From positions 1-51,990 of the forward strand of contig NZ_JACMSF010000058.1 of NCBI RefSeq assembly GCF_014257025.1: DNA of 51,990 nt. Reading direction: 5' to 3'. The position numbers and the translations under genes were made by a program. The first letter of the stretch is position 1. Every line of letters starts with the position of its first letter. This DNA is from Streptomyces cupreus. GTDB taxonomy: Bacteria; Actinomycetota; Actinomycetes; Streptomycetales; Streptomycetaceae. The notes under the pieces were generated by a model that had not been told where the DNA came from, did not search any database, and saw nothing but the letters and a program-made list of their open reading frames with translations. Of this stretch, positions 50,225 through 51,990 are shown one piece after another.

Positions 50225-50531
50225 GCCTGAACTGATCGCGGTAGACAACGAGTTGCTGGGGATGTGTGCGCCAGCCACGATTGAGCAAGCAAGCGAATCC
50301 CGTACACGGAACTCGAACCGGGCATCACCGCCAGCTCCCGTCGAGAGCAAAACCCAGGACGGGGCGACGGATTGTGAGGCGGAACTGGTGGCCTACAGGC
50401 GATGCATGCAGACGCGTGACGATCTGATCCGTAAAGCCAAGGCCGCTGGCCTTACCGAGGTACGCATCGCACAGCTGACGGGCCACTCCCGCAATACCGT
50501 GCGTGCCGCTCTCGGCCATAAAAGCAAATGA
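50223..50531 (+). CDS. Small HTH protein, likely leaderless
   Basis: ATG 50223 is chosen over 50193 because the -10 box and palindrome lie between them. The 102-residue protein starts MPELIAVDNELLGMCAPATI, has a polar linker, and ends with an HTH (DDLIRKAKAAGLTEVRIAQL, TGHSRNTVRAALGHKSK), where HSRNTVRAAL is the recognition helix. It is divergent from the Hsp70 operon with about 220 bases between starts, so it could regulate that operon as well as itself. Confidence 0.7.
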   Translation: MPELIAVDNELLGMCAPATIEQASESRTRNSNRASPPAPVESKTQDGATDCEAELVAYRRCMQTRDDLIRKAKAAGLTEVRIAQLTGHSRNTVRAALGHKSK

Positions 50532-50610
50532 GGACGCTACTCAGCGCCGCGCAAATGGGTGGACAGGTAAACCAGTTGCCGCCGTGAGGAATGCCGCATA
50601 CTGCGCGGCC

Positions 50611-51932
50611 AGGGCTATTGCAAAGTTGAGTGATCTTGTGTCCGCGCTGGTCAGAGCTTGGTGGCGTGGGGAGCGTGCCGTACGCAACGAAGCTCCGTTG
50701 GAGCGAGTGACCTTCCCAAGTCGCTTGCATCCCACGGAGCTTCGATGTGCCGTCAGTCTGTCACGCCGTGCCTGATCAAGTCGCCCGCCCTGACGGGCCT
50801 GGCGGGGCTGCCGGTGGCGGAACGGCTGGTCAGTCTGCCTGACCCGCGACGTCGGCGCGGGGTGCGTCACCCGTTCGTGAGCGTGCTGCTGATCGCTGTC
50901 TGCGCGGTGCTGGCCGGCGCCCGCTCCTACGCGGCGATCGGCCAGTGGGCCGCCGGGGCCCCGCAGGACACCCTGACACGGCTCGGCGCCCGGGCGGCGA
51001 CGGCGCTGATGGTGCGCATCCCGCCGAGTGCTGCGACGATCCGCCGGGTGATCTCCGCAGTGTGCCCCGGGGGACTTGCCGACCTGCTGGGATGCGATCC
51101 GGCCGGAGCGGACACCCTCGCCGTGGACGGCAAGGCCGCCCGCGGTTCTCGCCGCGGCACCGCACCGGCCGCACACCTGCTGGCCGCGATGACCGGTGCC
51201 GGAGAAGCCGTCAGCCAGTTGCGTGTCCCTGAGAAGACTAACGAAATCACCTGGTTCGCCCGCCTGTTGGCCCCCTTCGACCTGACGGGAGTGGTCGTGA
51301 CCGCCGACGCCCTGCACACCCAGCGCGGCCATGTCCGCTTCCTGCGGGAGAAGGGCGCCCGGTTCCTGCTCGTCGTCAAGGACAACCAACCCGGGCTGTT
51401 CAAGGCTCTGCGCTCGCTGCCCTGGAAGGAGGTCACCGCCCGCCAGCGGAACGCGATGCCGGACACGGCCGGCGTGAGCTGCGCGTCGTGAAGGCGCTGA
51501 CGGTCACCGAAGTCGCAGTGGGCTTCCCCCGCGTCGTCCAGGCTGCACGGATCATGCGGTTCCGCACGAACGTCAGGACCGGGAAGCTCACCCGTAAAAC
51601 GATCTACGCGATCACGGATCTGACCTGCAGGGAAGCCTCACCCGAGCGAATCGGTCGGGTGGCCCGCTCGCAGTGGGGGATCGAGAACCGCCTCCCCTTC
51701 GTCCGCGATGTCACCTTCGCCGAGGACGCCTCCCGCGTCCGCACCGGACACGGTCCGGAGAACATGGCCACCCTGCGGAACTACGCAAACGGCACCCTCC
51801 GGCGGGCCGGGCACCACAACATCGCCGCCGCCCTCCGGCACGTCTCCTACCGGCCCCACACCCGACCCCTCGACCTCATCGGCCTGCCCTGACCAGCGAA
51901 GTCACAAGATCACTCAACTTTGCAACAGCCCT
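50611..51932 (+). mobile_element. ISAs1-family insertion sequence with 30-bp terminal inverted repeats
   Basis: AGGGCTATTGCAAAGTTGAG (first 20 of 30 bases, 50611-50640) matches the complement of 51903-51932 in 29 of 30 positions, defining an element of 1322 bp. It contains one transposase gene with a frameshift. Flanking bases (GCGCGGCC and GCGTGCAG) do not form an exact target duplication, which may indicate later rearrangement or divergence. Confidence 0.88.
50745..51892 (+). pseudogene. ISAs1-family transposase, frameshifted
   Basis: From ATG 50745 (GGAG upstream) the product has PDPRRRRGVRHPFVSVLLIA, the catalytic Asp in LAVDGKAARGSRRG, the second Asp in GVVVTADALHTQRGH and FLLVVKDNQPGLFKALRSLP. 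Near 51450 the frame leaves the family sequence (NAMPDTAGVSCAS-stop), which continues in another frame (RDAGHGRRELRVVKALTVTE) with the catalytic Glu in QWGIENRLPFVRDVTFAEDA to TGA at 51892. An indel or a programmed shift is possible; most likely inactive. Confidence 0.85.
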
Positions 51933-51990
51933 GCGTGCAGTTGGCGCCCCAAACGGGTTAATCGGAGATGGCATTGAATATGTCGATCCC
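51933..51990. other. Sequence beyond the IS, no gene seen
   Basis: The last 58 bases lie outside the right terminal repeat of the ISAs1 element and contain no recognisable feature. Confidence 0.4.

Noticed and set aside
1..51990. CRISPR array
   Set aside because: No series of regularly spaced direct repeats was seen anywhere in the window.
1..51990. tRNA or rRNA genes
   Set aside because: No cloverleaf with a GGTTCGAATCC-type T-arm or rRNA-like conserved block was noticed; a dedicated scan could still find one.

Overview
The window is high-GC actinobacterial DNA, almost certainly Streptomyces. Long spurious frames on both strands, GTG/TTG starts, rare TTA codons confined to pathway regulators, SARP and XRE-TPR regulators, DUF7019 and ECF41-type sigma proteins all point there. 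The density of broken transposases, gene fragments and toxin-antitoxin remnants suggests an accessory region such as a chromosome arm or a large plasmid.

Layout. 0-4.3 kb is debris: the 3' part of an ISL3 transposase, a truncated toxin-antitoxin locus, a remnant of an AbiEii-like gene, a few small intact genes and a MITE-like inverted-repeat element. 4.4-6.8 kb holds a membrane-anchored XRE regulator and a divergent secreted protein with a palindrome between them. 7.3-16.9 kb is a compact biosynthetic cluster. A seven-gene minus-strand operon (GT2 glycosyltransferase, archaeal-type methionine adenosyltransferase, TIM-barrel isomerase, Gfo/Idh/MocA oxidoreductase, P-loop kinase-like protein, NodU/CmcH-type carbamoyltransferase, NUDIX) is divergent from an XRE-TPR regulator containing a TTA codon and a second TPR protein. 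16.9-21.4 kb is more debris (methyltransferase, DUF6262-like and IS256 fragments) around a protein with four tandem HTH-like repeats.

21.7-27.4 kb is the most interesting part. A SARP/NB-ARC regulator with two TTA codons, an S26 signal peptidase, a MauE-like membrane redox protein, a MauD/TlpA-like thioredoxin and an ABC exporter converge on a 72-residue six-cysteine peptide gene. I read this as an export and disulfide-maturation system for a small secreted peptide, with no classical RiPP-modifying enzyme present.

27.7-36 kb holds a broken CoiA-like gene, a broken tandem-wHTH GntR-type regulator, a lipoprotein, a SMI1/KNR4 protein and nested broken ISAs1 and IS4 transposases. 36-39.6 kb carries a Ser/Thr kinase, an ECF sigma factor and a cold-shock protein. 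39.6-50.5 kb looks like a defence or stress island: a Fic/Doc-like toxin-antitoxin pair under a perfect palindrome, a HEPN/Abi-like protein, an AbiEii pair, a TnpB nuclease immediately upstream of an intact CoiA-like paralogue, and an HSPA12-like Hsp70 with a coiled-coil partner next to a leaderless HTH gene. The window ends with an ISAs1-family element with 30-bp terminal repeats and a frameshifted transposase.
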